From Dokdonia sp. (GTDB lineage Bacteria; Bacteroidota; Bacteroidia; Flavobacteriales; Flavobacteriaceae): a stretch of 48,985 nucleotides of DNA. Of the stretch, positions 15,207 to 23,868 are shown one piece after another. The notes under the pieces were generated by a model. It ran no database searches. It was not told the DNA's origin and saw nothing but the letters and a program-made list of their open reading frames with translations. A program made the position numbers and the translations under genes. Each line of letters opens with the position of its first letter. Position 1 is the first letter of the stretch. Location: contig JAHDIF010000011.1 of assembly GCA_020630915.1 (NCBI GenBank), positions 1-48,985 of the forward strand, read 5' to 3'.

Positions 15207-17192
15207 ATGACTTTTAAAGAAGAACTATTACAAGGAATCCCTTCAGAACTTCCTACTCTTAAACCATACGACCCAGAAGTTAATCACGCGCCAAAGCGTA
15301 AAAAAATCCTTTCGCAAGAAGAAGAGCAACTCGCCTTGCGCAATGCCCTTCGGTATTTTAACCCAAAGCATCACGCTACGCTCTTGCCAGAATTTAAAGA
15401 AGAGCTAGACACCTATGGCCGTATTTATATGTACAGGTACAGACCTGACTATACAATATATGCCAGACCTATAAGTGAGTATCCAGGCCAGAGCGAGCAA
15501 GCCAAAGCCATTATGCTCATGATCCAGAATAACCTAGATCACGCAGTGGCACAACACCCTCACGAACTCATCACCTACGGTGGTAATGGAGGCGTTTTTA
15601 GCAATTGGGCACAGTACAGACTCACAATGCAATACCTCGCTCAAATGAATGATGAGCAAACGCTGGTCATGTATTCTGGGCATCCGTTAGGTTTATTTCC
15701 TTCTCATAAGGAGGCTCCACGTGTGGTGGTAACTAATGGAATGATGATTCCTAACTATAGCCAGCCTGACGACTGGGAGAAATTTAATGCCCTAGGCGTT
15801 ACTCAATATGGGCAAATGACAGCGGGTAGCTATATGTACATTGGCCCGCAAGGTATTGTGCACGGAACGACAATCACGGTACTCAATGCCTTTAGAAAAA
15901 TAGGTAAGTCTCCTAAAGGTGGACTCTTTGTTACCTCCGGATTGGGGGGAATGAGTGGCGCTCAGCCCAAAGCTGGGAACATCGCAGGATGTGTGACGGT
16001 GTGTGCAGAAGTAAACCCAAAGGCTGTGCATACCAGACATTCTCAAGGCTGGGTAGATATAGTTATTAAAGATACAGACACCCTTGTCACTCGTGTAAAA
16101 AAAGCCCTAGACCAAAAAGAAACCGTATCGATCGCCTACCAAGGGAATGTGGTAGAAGTCTGGGAAGCCTTTGATACACATAACATTCATATAGATATCG
16201 GTAGTGACCAGACATCACTTCATAACCCTTGGGCAGGAGGATATTATCCTATGGGCTATACCTTTGAGGAGGCAAACCATATGATGGCAAATGATGTAGA
16301 ACGCTTTCGCGAAAGCGTAAAAAGCACCCTTAGACGCCATGCCGCAACTGTAAATGCTCATACTGCAAAAGGCACTTACTTCTTTGATTACGGGAATGCT
16401 TTTTTACTCGAAGCCTCTCGATCGGGAGCAGATATTCTAGCCGAAAATGGCATCGACTTTAAATACCCTAGTTACGTGCAAGACATTATGGGACCTATGT
16501 GTTTTGACTACGGGTTTGGCCCCTTTAGATGGGTTTGTGCCTCTGGAGATCCACAAGATTTAGAAAAAACAGATGCGATAGCGTGTGAAGTTTTAGAACG
16601 ACTCGCCCTTAATGCCCCTCCAGAAATCCAGCAGCAAATGCAAGACAACATCCAGTGGATTAAAGGAGCACAAGAAAATAAACTCGTGGTAGGTTCTCAA
16701 GCTCGTATTCTGTATGCAGATGCTCAAGGACGCATGGAAATAGCAAAAGCTTTTAATGATGCGATCGCTAGTGGCACGATAGGTTCTGTAATATTGGGAC
16801 GTGACCATCACGACGTTTCTGGAACAGATTCTCCATATAGAGAAACGAGTAATATTTACGACGGAAGTAGATTTACGGCAGATATGGCTATACATAATGT
16901 GATAGGCGATAGTTTTAGAGGAGCTACGTGGGTAAGCATTCACAATGGTGGAGGTGTTGGATGGGGAGAGGTTATAAATGGTGGTTTTGGTATGGTTATT
17001 GATGGTAGTAAAGAAGCCGAAAGACGCTTACAATCAATGCTTTTCTGGGATGTAAATAACGGAATTGCAAGACGCAATTGGGCAAGAAACCAAGGAGCCA
17101 TTTTTGCCATAAAACGCGCGATGGAAAGTGAGCCAAATCTTAAGGTAACGATACCAAATATTGTAGAAGACAAGTTATTTAGTAACGAATAA
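15207..17192 (+). CDS. hutU: Urocanate hydratase (long form)
   Basis: The 661-residue protein is a urocanase of the long type found in Bacteroidetes and in eukaryotes, about 100 residues longer than the proteobacterial enzyme. It uses tightly bound NAD+ to hydrate urocanate to imidazolone propionate in histidine breakdown. Typical patterns are ITYGGNGGVFSNWAQYRL (about 124-141), YSGHPLGLFPS, TSGLGGMSGAQPKA (about 244-257) and MGPMCFDYGFGPFRWV with Cys432, which is the best candidate for the family's conserved cysteine. No hutH, hutI or hutG lies nearby, so this gene is split from the rest of the pathway. Palindrome copy 5 encodes RFRES at about 366-370. Confidence 0.96.
   Translation: MTFKEELLQGIPSELPTLKPYDPEVNHAPKRKKILSQEEEQLALRNALRYFNPKHHATLLPEFKEELDTYGRIYMYRYRPDYTIYARPISEYPGQSEQAKAIMLMIQNNLDHAVAQHPHELITYGGNGGVFSNWAQYRLTMQYLAQMNDEQTLVMYSGHPLGLFPSHKEAPRVVVTNGMMIPNYSQPDDWEKFNALGVTQYGQMTAGSYMYIGPQGIVHGTTITVLNAFRKIGKSPKGGLFVTSGLGGMSGAQPKAGNIAGCVTVCAEVNPKAVHTRHSQGWVDIVIKDTDTLVTRVKKALDQKETVSIAYQGNVVEVWEAFDTHNIHIDIGSDQTSLHNPWAGGYYPMGYTFEEANHMMANDVERFRESVKSTLRRHAATVNAHTAKGTYFFDYGNAFLLEASRSGADILAENGIDFKYPSYVQDIMGPMCFDYGFGPFRWVCASGDPQDLEKTDAIACEVLERLALNAPPEIQQQMQDNIQWIKGAQENKLVVGSQARILYADAQGRMEIAKAFNDAIASGTIGSVILGRDHHDVSGTDSPYRETSNIYDGSRFTADMAIHNVIGDSFRGATWVSIHNGGGVGWGEVINGGFGMVIDGSKEAERRLQSMLFWDVNNGIARRNWARNQGAIFAIKRAMESEPNLKVTIPNIVEDKLFSNE
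16303..16316. repeat. Iterated palindrome GCTTTCGCGAAAGC, copy 5
   Basis: Perfect copy within hutU, read as RFRES. Flanks extend the symmetry to ACGCTTTCGCGAAAGCGT. Confidence 0.9.
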
Positions 17193-17202
17193 AAATAAAA
17201 CT

Positions 17203-17790
17203 ATGAAAGCACTAAGACTTTTACCATTACTAGGAGCAATCCTACTCCTAGCTTCTTGCAGTACAGTGCGTGTTGCATCAGACTACGACCAAAGCGTTAA
17301 TTTTAACGAGTATAAAACCTACGCCTTTTACAAACCAGGTATAGATAAAGCAGAAATCTCAGACCTTGACAAAAAACGTATTCTTCGAGCCATAGATGCA
17401 GAGATGAGTGCAAAAGGTTTTACAAAATCTGAAAATCCTGCGGTCGTTGTAAGCATATTTACCAAAGCAAAAGAGCGTGTAGACGTTTACCAGAACAACT
17501 GGGGCTGGGGCGGAGGCTTTGGCTGGGGTGGTTTTGGCTGGGGCGGCTTCGGCGGCTGGGGCTGGGGCGGACCTTGGGGCTGGGGCGGAGGCTTTGGCAA
17601 CACCGTGTCTACCAGAACCGAAGGCACTTTGTATATAGATATTATAGACAAAGCAAACAAACAGCTTGTCTGGCAGGGACAAGGAACAGCTTCACTCGTT
17701 ACAGGAGATGTACATAAGCGCGAAGCTCGCATACAAGAAATAGTAAGCGAGATTATGCAAGTATACCCCCCAGAGGTCGCAAGCAAATAA
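17203..17790 (+). CDS. DUF4136 lipoprotein with Gly/Trp-rich insert
   Basis: The 195-residue lipoprotein has a lipobox at LLASC (Cys19). Residues about 25-90 and 140-190 form the two halves of the DUF4136 domain (FNEYKTYAFYKPG; GTLYIDIIDKANKQLVWQG). Between them (about 102-137) lies a low-complexity insert of WGWGG/FGWGG units with about eight Trp residues. DUF4136 proteins are envelope proteins without assigned function. It begins 10 bases after hutU, so it may be co-transcribed, though a functional tie is not obvious. A very long terminator follows. Confidence 0.85.
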   Translation: MKALRLLPLLGAILLLASCSTVRVASDYDQSVNFNEYKTYAFYKPGIDKAEISDLDKKRILRAIDAEMSAKGFTKSENPAVVVSIFTKAKERVDVYQNNWGWGGGFGWGGFGWGGFGGWGWGGPWGWGGGFGNTVSTRTEGTLYIDIIDKANKQLVWQGQGTASLVTGDVHKREARIQEIVSEIMQVYPPEVASK

Positions 17791-17803
17791 GACCTCACGT
17801 AAT

Positions 17804-17853
17804 ATGAGATAGTAAAAAAGCGAGCCTAATGGCTCGCTTTTTTACTATCTCAT
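17804..17853. terminator. Bidirectional terminator with perfect 23-bp stem
   Basis: A 23-base arm (17804-17826) is exactly complementary to 17831-17853 around the loop TAAT. The core GCGAGCC/GGCTCGC is flanked by A6/T6 runs, so it works on both strands. It sits between the convergent DUF4136 and hppA genes. Confidence 0.92.
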
Positions 17854-17868
17854 CAATATATCTAAAGA

Positions 17869-20364
17869 TTATTTTGTCTCGTCAACTTTAATAATAATCT
17901 CTTTTCCTTCTTTTACTTTAACATCTACATTTTTAATAGCCTCTACTTTAGACTTTACTTCTTCCAAAGTACCCTCAAGTACTTTGGTATCAATTTTTTC
18001 TTCACCATTAAGTACTGTAGTTGTGGTAATAGTAGCTTTAGCCATACCGTCATCTCCTGTAGTCATATCTACCTCTACTTGCTTCTCTATTTTCTTGACA
18101 TCAGAATCACCCACAAGTGTTAGCTCTGTTTTGTTACCATTATCATCTATAAATACAGCCTTAGTAACCTCAGAGTGCGCCAGACCTTCTTCTGTATGCC
18201 CTCCGAGAATTGGAGCGATTACAAGACCTATTAGACACGTAAGTTTAATTAAGATATTCATAGAAGGCCCAGAAGTATCTTTAAATGGATCTCCCACCGT
18301 ATCTCCAGTTACAGCCGCTTTGTGAGCGTCAGAACCTTTATAGGTCATCTCACCATTGATCTCTACTCCTGCTTCAAAAGACTTCTTAGCATTGTCCCAA
18401 GCTCCTCCGGCGTTATTCTGGAAAATAGCCCATAGCACACCACTTACCGTAACTCCAGCCATATAACCTCCTAACATTTCTGCTATAGCAACATTATCCA
18501 TTCCAAAAGCTAGTGGCAAGAATGCAATCACTAACGGGAATCCTATGGTAAGAACTCCTGGAAGCAACATTTGCTTTAAAGAGGCCTGTGTAGATATTGC
18601 AACACACTTGTCATATTCTGGTTTTCCAGTTCCTTCCATAATTCCAGGAATATCTCTAAACTGACGGCGCACTTCTTCTACCATTTCCATAGCGGCTTTT
18701 CCTACTGCATTCATTGCTAGTGCAGAAAATACCACCGGCACCATCCCTCCTACGAATAACATCGCAAGTACTGGCGCCTTAAATATGTTTATCCCGTCAA
18801 TTCCTGTAAAGGTTACATAGGCCGCAAATAAGGCTAATGAAGTAAGCGCTGCAGATGCAATTGCAAATCCTTTCCCAGTTGCTGCGGTTGTGTTTCCTAC
18901 AGAATCTAGAATATCTGTACGCTCACGAACGATAGGCTCTTGCTCACTCATCTCTGCAATACCTCCTGCATTATCAGATATAGGTCCAAAAGCATCAATA
19001 GCAAGTTGCATAGCTGTGGTTGCCATCATCGCAGATGCTGCTAGTGCAACACCATAAAATCCTGCAAAAGCATACGATGCCCAGATCGCACCTGCAAATA
19101 ATAATACAGATGGGAAGGTAGAGATCATTCCCGTGGCAAGACCAGCGATTATGTTTGTACCTGCTCCTGTAGAAGATTGCTGTACAATATTTAAAATAGG
19201 TTTTTTACCTAATCCAGTGTAATATTCTGTTACCGATGAAATTACAGCTCCTACTATAAGTCCAACTAAGGTTGCAAAGAATACTTGCATAGAAGTTACC
19301 TCAACAAGTCCTTCTCCAAAGAATTCCATTTGCATCGTTTCTGGAAGCATCCATTTACATAATGCAAAACAAGCCAATGCTACGAGAACAATAGACGTCC
19401 AGTTACCAATATTAAGTGCCCCCATTACTTGAGCTTCTTTTGCATCGTTACTTTTAATTTTAACGAGCATCGTTCCTATGATAGAAATAATGATTCCTGC
19501 TCCTGCGATCGCCATAGGTAATAAGATAGGTCCTATTCCTCCAAAATCATCTGCAATAGAACCGCCCATATCTTTAATTACATAGTTTCCTAATACCATT
19601 GCCGCAAGTACCGTAGCCACGTAAGAACCAAATAAATCTGCTCCCATTCCTGCAACATCACCTACGTTATCTCCTACGTTATCTGCAATAGTTGCTGGAT
19701 TACGAGGATCATCTTCTGGAATTCCTGCTTCTACCTTTCCTACAAGGTCTGCTCCTACATCGGCAGCTTTGGTATAGATACCTCCACCCACACGAGCAAA
19801 TAGTGCGATAGACTCTGCTCCTAATGAAAACCCAGCAAGGGTTTCTAATACGATAGTCATGTCCATGGTATTCGTCCACTCACCTCCCATAAAGAAATGA
19901 AAGAAAAAGATAAAGAATGCTGTTAGACCAAGTACTGCAAGTCCAGCTACACCAAGTCCCATAACCGTACCTCCTCCAAAAGAGATTTTTAGCGCATTAG
20001 GCAAACTAGTACGTGCTGCTTGGGTAGTACGAACATTTGTTTTTGTAGCAATTTTCATCCCTATATTTCCCGCAAAGGCCGAAAAAGCAGCTCCAAAAAC
20101 AAAAGCAATAACAATAAGCCAGTGCGTGGTAGGAACTATAAAAGAAACCACAGTTAATAAAACACTTACTATTAATACAAAAATAGTAAGCAACTTATAT
20201 TCAGCATTTAAGAAAGCGAGTGCTCCCTCGTAAATGTGATCAGAAATTTCTTTCATTTTTCCATCTCCGGCATCCTGTTTCATCACCCAAGATTGCTTTA
20301 CGAGCATATAAAGTAACCCTACGACAGCCAATACAATTGGCATATAAATCATCATTGATTCCAT
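17869..20364 (-). CDS. hppA: Membrane-bound K+-dependent ion-translocating pyrophosphatase with long C-terminal tail
   Basis: The 831-residue protein is a polytopic (about 16 helices) M-PPase that couples PPi hydrolysis to H+ and/or Na+ export. The PPi-binding loop [19 protein letters not shown] (about 208-226) and the [17 protein letters not shown] motif (about 234-250) are intact. [10 protein letters not shown] carries Ala where K+-independent enzymes have Lys, so it should be K+-dependent; the pumped ion cannot be told by eye. After the last helix ([12 protein letters not shown]) about 110 hydrophilic residues follow, encoded at about 17872-18204, which is unusual for the family. The soluble PPase gene lies just upstream on the same strand, with a terminator between. 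Confidence 0.95.
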   Translation of the reverse strand: MESMMIYMPIVLAVVGLLYMLVKQSWVMKQDAGDGKMKEISDHIYEGALAFLNAEYKLLTIFVLIVSVLLTVVSFIVPTTHWLIVIAFVFGAAFSAFAGNIGMKIATKTNVRTTQAARTSLPNALKISFGGGTVMGLGVAGLAVLGLTAFFIFFFHFFMGGEWTNTMDMTIVLETLAGFSLGAESIALFARVGGGIYTKAADVGADLVGKVEAGIPEDDPRNPATIADNVGDNVGDVAGMGADLFGSYVATVLAAMVLGNYVIKDMGGSIADDFGGIGPILLPMAIAGAGIIISIIGTMLVKIKSNDAKEAQVMGALNIGNWTSIVLVALACFALCKWMLPETMQMEFFGEGLVEVTSMQVFFATLVGLIVGAVISSVTEYYTGLGKKPILNIVQQSSTGAGTNIIAGLATGMISTFPSVLLFAGAIWASYAFAGFYGVALAASAMMATTAMQLAIDAFGPISDNAGGIAEMSEQEPIVRERTDILDSVGNTTAATGKGFAIASAALTSLALFAAYVTFTGIDGINIFKAPVLAMLFVGGMVPVVFSALAMNAVGKAAMEMVEEVRRQFRDIPGIMEGTGKPEYDKCVAISTQASLKQMLLPGVLTIGFPLVIAFLPLAFGMDNVAIAEMLGGYMAGVTVSGVLWAIFQNNAGGAWDNAKKSFEAGVEINGEMTYKGSDAHKAAVTGDTVGDPFKDTSGPSMNILIKLTCLIGLVIAPILGGHTEEGLAHSEVTKAVFIDDNGNKTELTLVGDSDVKKIEKQVEVDMTTGDDGMAKATITTTTVLNGEEKIDTKVLEGTLEEVKSKVEAIKNVDVKVKEGKEIIIKVDETK

Positions 20365-20401
20365 ATTATAAATTTTGGTTTTTGATTATTTTTTAGCGTG
20401 G

Positions 20402-20428
20402 CAAATGTAGGGAAATCAACGGTAACAA
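20402..20428 (-). promoter_or_regulatory. Putative promoter of hppA
   Basis: On the minus strand TTG (20428-20426), a 16-base spacer and TACATTTG (20409-20402) approach the Bacteroidetes consensus. The spacer is one base short of the usual range. The start codon is about 38 bases downstream. It overlaps the trailing T-run of the ppa terminator. Confidence 0.5.
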
Positions 20429-20459
20429 AAAAGGCGATTATCTTCTAGGTAATCGCCTT
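20427..20459 (-). terminator. Rho-independent terminator of ppa
   Basis: AAGGCGATTA (20431-20440) pairs with TAATCGCCTT (20450-20459), 10 bp with a 9-base loop. The A-run at 20427-20432 becomes the T-tail on the minus strand, 29 bases after the ppa stop. Confidence 0.85.
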
Positions 20460-20487
20460 AGGCTAATTCTATTAATTGTTTTTTTTC

Positions 20488-21015
20488 TTAGTAAATACTT
20501 ACCTCACGGCGTGGCACATCACTATCGTGATAACGTTCTATACATTTTGCCACTATATCTTTTGCTTCATCTACATTTCCCCATCCGCCTACATCTACTT
20601 TTTTCTCTTCAAGATCTTTATACACTTGAAAGAAATGTTCGATTTCTTTAATAAGGTGTTGGTTCAATTCTGGAAGATCATTTACTCTACTTGCAATAGG
20701 ATCACTCACAGGTACACAAATTACTTTTTCATCTGGTCCTTTCTCATCTGCCATATGGAATACACCTATAGGCTTTACTTCAATCACGCAGCCAGGAAAA
20801 GTGGGCTCTGTTACCAATACAAGAACGTCTAATGGATCACCATCTAGCGCTAGCGTTTCTGGCACAAAACCATAATCTGCAGGGTACATCATAGAAGAAA
20901 ATATCATACGGTCGTATCGTATCTTCTTCAACTCAAAATCGTACTCATACTTGTTACGACTTCCCTTAGGAATCTCTATCAGTACGTCAAATGTTTTAAC
21001 TTTATCTGCTGTCAT
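20488..21015 (-). CDS. ppa: Soluble inorganic pyrophosphatase (family I)
   Basis: Read from ATG 21015 the protein has 175 residues, the normal family length; an ATG at 21024 adds three residues and is an equal alternative. The frame is open to 21129, but that extension encodes a translated repeat and is not part of the protein. Family I motifs are clear: LIEIPKGSRNKYEYDF, MMYPADYGFVPETLALDGDPLDVLVL with the Asp triad, and KVICVPVSDP. It hydrolyses cytoplasmic PPi to drive biosynthesis. The membrane pyrophosphatase gene follows downstream, so both PPi-removing enzymes sit side by side. A good promoter lies about 175 bases upstream. Confidence 0.96.
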   Translation of the reverse strand: MTADKVKTFDVLIEIPKGSRNKYEYDFELKKIRYDRMIFSSMMYPADYGFVPETLALDGDPLDVLVLVTEPTFPGCVIEVKPIGVFHMADEKGPDEKVICVPVSDPIASRVNDLPELNQHLIKEIEHFFQVYKDLEEKKVDVGGWGNVDEAKDIVAKCIERYHDSDVPRREVSIY

Positions 21016-21049
21016 ATACCTCATCTTTTTTTCTTTATCGCTGCGCTCT

Positions 21050-21112
21050 CCCTGTAGTCGTGAACCTTGCCTACCGGCAGGCGGGTCTCGCAAGCTCGAT
21101 TTCGCGAAAGCG
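21050..21112. repeat. GC-rich repeat element in the ppa leader, with degenerate iterated palindrome
   Basis: This block is far richer in G+C than its surroundings. It holds the near-palindrome CCTACCGGCAGG (about 21070-21081), followed by CGGGTCTCGCAAGC and then ATTTCGCGAAAGCG, a degraded copy of the iterated palindrome (about 21099-21112). Translated, part of it gives PAGRQG, a peptide I recognise from many Bacteroidetes repeat insertions. It lies in the untranslated leader of ppa and is probably a dispersed REP-like element. Confidence 0.6.
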
Positions 21113-21190
21113 CCATTCAAAACAACCACAACGATTTTATTATCAAATAGTTACTACTCGAAAATAGCTTCAAAAGTCATTTTCGGGCTG

Positions 21191-21221
21191 CAAAAATACA
21201 CCCAATTAAGGATTACTTCAA
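21191..21221 (-). promoter_or_regulatory. Strong Bacteroidetes-type promoter of ppa
   Basis: On the minus strand TTG (21221-21219), a 20-base spacer and TATTTTTG (21198-21191) match the flavobacterial consensus exactly. Transcription would start near 21185, giving a leader of about 170 bases that includes the GC-rich repeat. Confidence 0.75.
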
Positions 21222-21255
21222 AGAAAGTTGTGTTAAGTTTAGGTTAGGAAGTAGT

Positions 21256-23802
21256 TTAAAAGTAAAACCCAAAACTCCCAGTAACCCCAAACCTACGAGC
21301 ATCTGGCAAGTCGTTATAATTACCTCTAAAGTTGAAGTCTATTCTAAAGACATTAAAAATATTGCCTATACCTAGGCTATACTCGTAATACGGCTCCCTA
21401 GATGGAGCGATCATAGATGGGGTTATAGCGGTTACATCTTCTCCATCTGGGAATAGTAAATTTTCAAAAGCAGGTCTATTTAAATCTATATTGCTTTGAG
21501 AGATATTGCCTATAATCCCTCTCACACTTACAATCTCACGCAAGTTTAATTTCTTTAATAAAGGAATGCGCGAAAAAATGCGCCCTCCAAAATTATGCTC
21601 TAGCTGCAGCGAGGCATACTCATCGGTCACAAACTCATAAAAATTAAGCTGGCTGTACGTATTAAATATTGAGAACAAAGACTGGTTTCCCGGCACGGGA
21701 CTCAATAAAGATAATGGTACATCGTCAAAGGTTTTTCCTAACTCTGTAGACACATTAAGCTGACCAAAACCACCCAAACGTATTCCTTTTCTAAAGGAAA
21801 ACTGCAACTTATCATACGCAAAGTCACTATCCAACGTTCCTTCCAGTCCTCTTGTATAACTGGCAAAAAAGGTAGGAAACCACTCGTTTGCCGTCCTACG
21901 CTCTACCCCAAAACCGGAGGTTTTCTTCCCTGGCTCCCAGATGGTCGTAAATACAACCTCTGCTTGTTTTAGGTCTCCTGTAGTCGTGGTTTGGGTATCA
22001 TCTGTAAAGTAATCCAAATTAAAAGTGGGCGAAGCCGAAGATAGCGATCGCAAAGAAAGATCTGTTCTAAAAATAAGATTACGTACGGGCTCTATCTCTA
22101 CAGCAAAATTTGCAAGTTCAATCGAGGTGAGCTTATCATTCACCGCAGTATTCACGAGTGAAGAAGAAGCTAGGTTTCTACCCAACACATCTCGAGAGGT
22201 TGTTAAACTTGCTCCTATTTGCTCTACATCTTTTCGGTATCCCCCAGATATGATAAGTCTACTTTTTTTGTCTAGCAACCATTTTCCAGAAAGGCCGTAT
22301 TTAAATTTTTGATCTTTAAAACCGTATGCTCCAAAACCTTCTAACCTCCAGAGATCGTTTTGACCAAAATAGGTGCGCCCTCCCGCACGTAAGCGCAAAC
22401 CTTCTACTTCATTAAAACCAAAGGTGGAGAAGATAGGCCCATAATCAAGATTGAGCTCTGTAAATTCATAATAACCAGAGGCTAAGACAGAGCCTAAATT
22501 ATAGAGGTTTCTAAATTTCTTTACGGTCTTAAGCGTATCTAGCATTTTATAGACACCCTTTTCATCTTGATTAAGTTTTTCTAGTCTATTGGATTCCCAG
22601 AAGTCTTCATCCCTATTAAAGACATCTTTATCATAATTATATACCTCTTTCTCATAGAATCCTTTTTCTACAGGCTTATCAAACTCGTAATTATCATACA
22701 GTGTGGTCCTTTTACCATAAAGACCTCTCGAGGCTTCTTTTTTATTAAACGCAAAATCTGATAAAAAGTAATCTCGTTTTAATAAAAAGGTAGTGTCGTT
22801 TTTTATATCAAACTCCTGCTCCATATAAATCTCTTTGACCCAGTTTATATTAGCACTTTTAGAGAGCTGCATATTAATTTCCTTAAGAGCAAAAGTGGTG
22901 TCATTTACCCAAAAATCTCCTTTAAAAGTAAGTTCATTGGATCGTCGAGGATAATAAATGATATTATAGCACCACTTATTATCTATGTAGGCACTATCTG
23001 CAAGAACATAGTTGTAGGTTTGGATTCCAGTGCGAGATATAGGACTTGTAAAGCTTTTATCAAAAAACTGTAGATAATTATTATATACATTATACTGATT
23101 GTACAAATCCTTTATAAACGTAATAATTGTCTGGTTCTCACTAAAACCACTATTCTTATTCCCTTCAAGAATTTCTTTTTCTTTAGTAAGAAGATTATCT
23201 CCATAAACTTTAGAAACAGCTTCATTGATAAAAATAGGCAGGTAGGTCTTACCCGTAACGCGCGATGTATCTGTTTGATCAAAAATAAACTCCATCCCTC
23301 TAAAGAGTTTACTATTTACTAAAGCGCTATCTATAGTATTAAGATCGAACTCGAGTTTTTCGTACTTATCGTATGTATACTGCTTGTATTGTCGTAGCCC
23401 ATTTTGTTTTTTATGAAGCCATATTTTCCTCAGGATGGTTATCGCAGGATTTTCGGCTTCATCTTTGGAGGTTTTTCCTGTAAAAATAAATACCTCATCC
23501 ATAGATTCGGCTTCTTGAGAGAGGGTGATGACCATCTCATAATTTACTTTAGCCAGCAATTTTATTGTTTGGGGTGTAAACCCTATAAAGGATACATTTA
23601 CTTCCTGCCAGGTAGTTTCAGACTCTAGATAGAAACGTCCATTCTCGTTAGTAATAGTCCCTTCATTTGACCCTACAAAAACAATATTTGCAAAGGGCAC
23701 AGGATCTCCATCACTATCAAAAACCTCTCCACTTACTTTAGTTTGAGCAACAAGTAGACTAGAAAATAGTAACAGGATATAAATGAAAAGTTGTCTCAAC
23801 AT
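21256..23802 (-). CDS. Outer-membrane DUF5686 / CarboxypepD_reg-like protein
   Basis: The 848-residue protein has a signal peptide (cleavage near LVAQ, residue 20). A carboxypeptidase-regulatory-like domain follows at about 22-95 (VSGEVFDSDGDPVPFANIVFVGSNEGTITNENGRF), then the DUF5686 body to the C-terminus, whose last third reads as alternating strands ending in GSFGFYF, as in outer-membrane beta-barrels. The function is unknown; DUF5686 proteins are common in Bacteroidetes and have no SusD partner here. It lies 66 bases downstream of pdhB on the same strand, so read-through from pdhB is possible. Confidence 0.88.
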   Translation of the reverse strand: MLRQLFIYILLLFSSLLVAQTKVSGEVFDSDGDPVPFANIVFVGSNEGTITNENGRFYLESETTWQEVNVSFIGFTPQTIKLLAKVNYEMVITLSQEAESMDEVFIFTGKTSKDEAENPAITILRKIWLHKKQNGLRQYKQYTYDKYEKLEFDLNTIDSALVNSKLFRGMEFIFDQTDTSRVTGKTYLPIFINEAVSKVYGDNLLTKEKEILEGNKNSGFSENQTIITFIKDLYNQYNVYNNYLQFFDKSFTSPISRTGIQTYNYVLADSAYIDNKWCYNIIYYPRRSNELTFKGDFWVNDTTFALKEINMQLSKSANINWVKEIYMEQEFDIKNDTTFLLKRDYFLSDFAFNKKEASRGLYGKRTTLYDNYEFDKPVEKGFYEKEVYNYDKDVFNRDEDFWESNRLEKLNQDEKGVYKMLDTLKTVKKFRNLYNLGSVLASGYYEFTELNLDYGPIFSTFGFNEVEGLRLRAGGRTYFGQNDLWRLEGFGAYGFKDQKFKYGLSGKWLLDKKSRLIISGGYRKDVEQIGASLTTSRDVLGRNLASSSLVNTAVNDKLTSIELANFAVEIEPVRNLIFRTDLSLRSLSSASPTFNLDYFTDDTQTTTTGDLKQAEVVFTTIWEPGKKTSGFGVERRTANEWFPTFFASYTRGLEGTLDSDFAYDKLQFSFRKGIRLGGFGQLNVSTELGKTFDDVPLSLLSPVPGNQSLFSIFNTYSQLNFYEFVTDEYASLQLEHNFGGRIFSRIPLLKKLNLREIVSVRGIIGNISQSNIDLNRPAFENLLFPDGEDVTAITPSMIAPSREPYYEYSLGIGNIFNVFRIDFNFRGNYNDLPDARRFGVTGSFGFYF

Positions 23803-23853
23803 GTATCAAAAAATAAACCCCGCCAGAAAAAAGGCAGGGTGTAAATATAGTAC

Positions 23854-23867
23854 GCTTTCGCGAAAGC
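23854..23867. repeat. Iterated palindrome GCTTTCGCGAAAGC, copy 6
   Basis: Perfect intergenic copy, one base from the pdhB stop codon. Flanks extend the symmetry to ACGCTTTCGCGAAAGCGT. Confidence 0.9.
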
Positions 23868-23868
23868 G

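Noticed and set aside
17359-17798. Minus-strand Pro/Gln-rich and Ala/Pro-rich ORFs opposite the DUF4136 gene
   Set aside because: They mirror the Gly/Trp repeat of the real gene and have no supporting start region or family signature.
21024-21129. N-terminal extension of ppa with AFAKSSLRDPPAGRQGS
   Set aside because: It translates a GC-rich repeat and the degenerate palindrome; the normal family length starts at 21015 or 21024.
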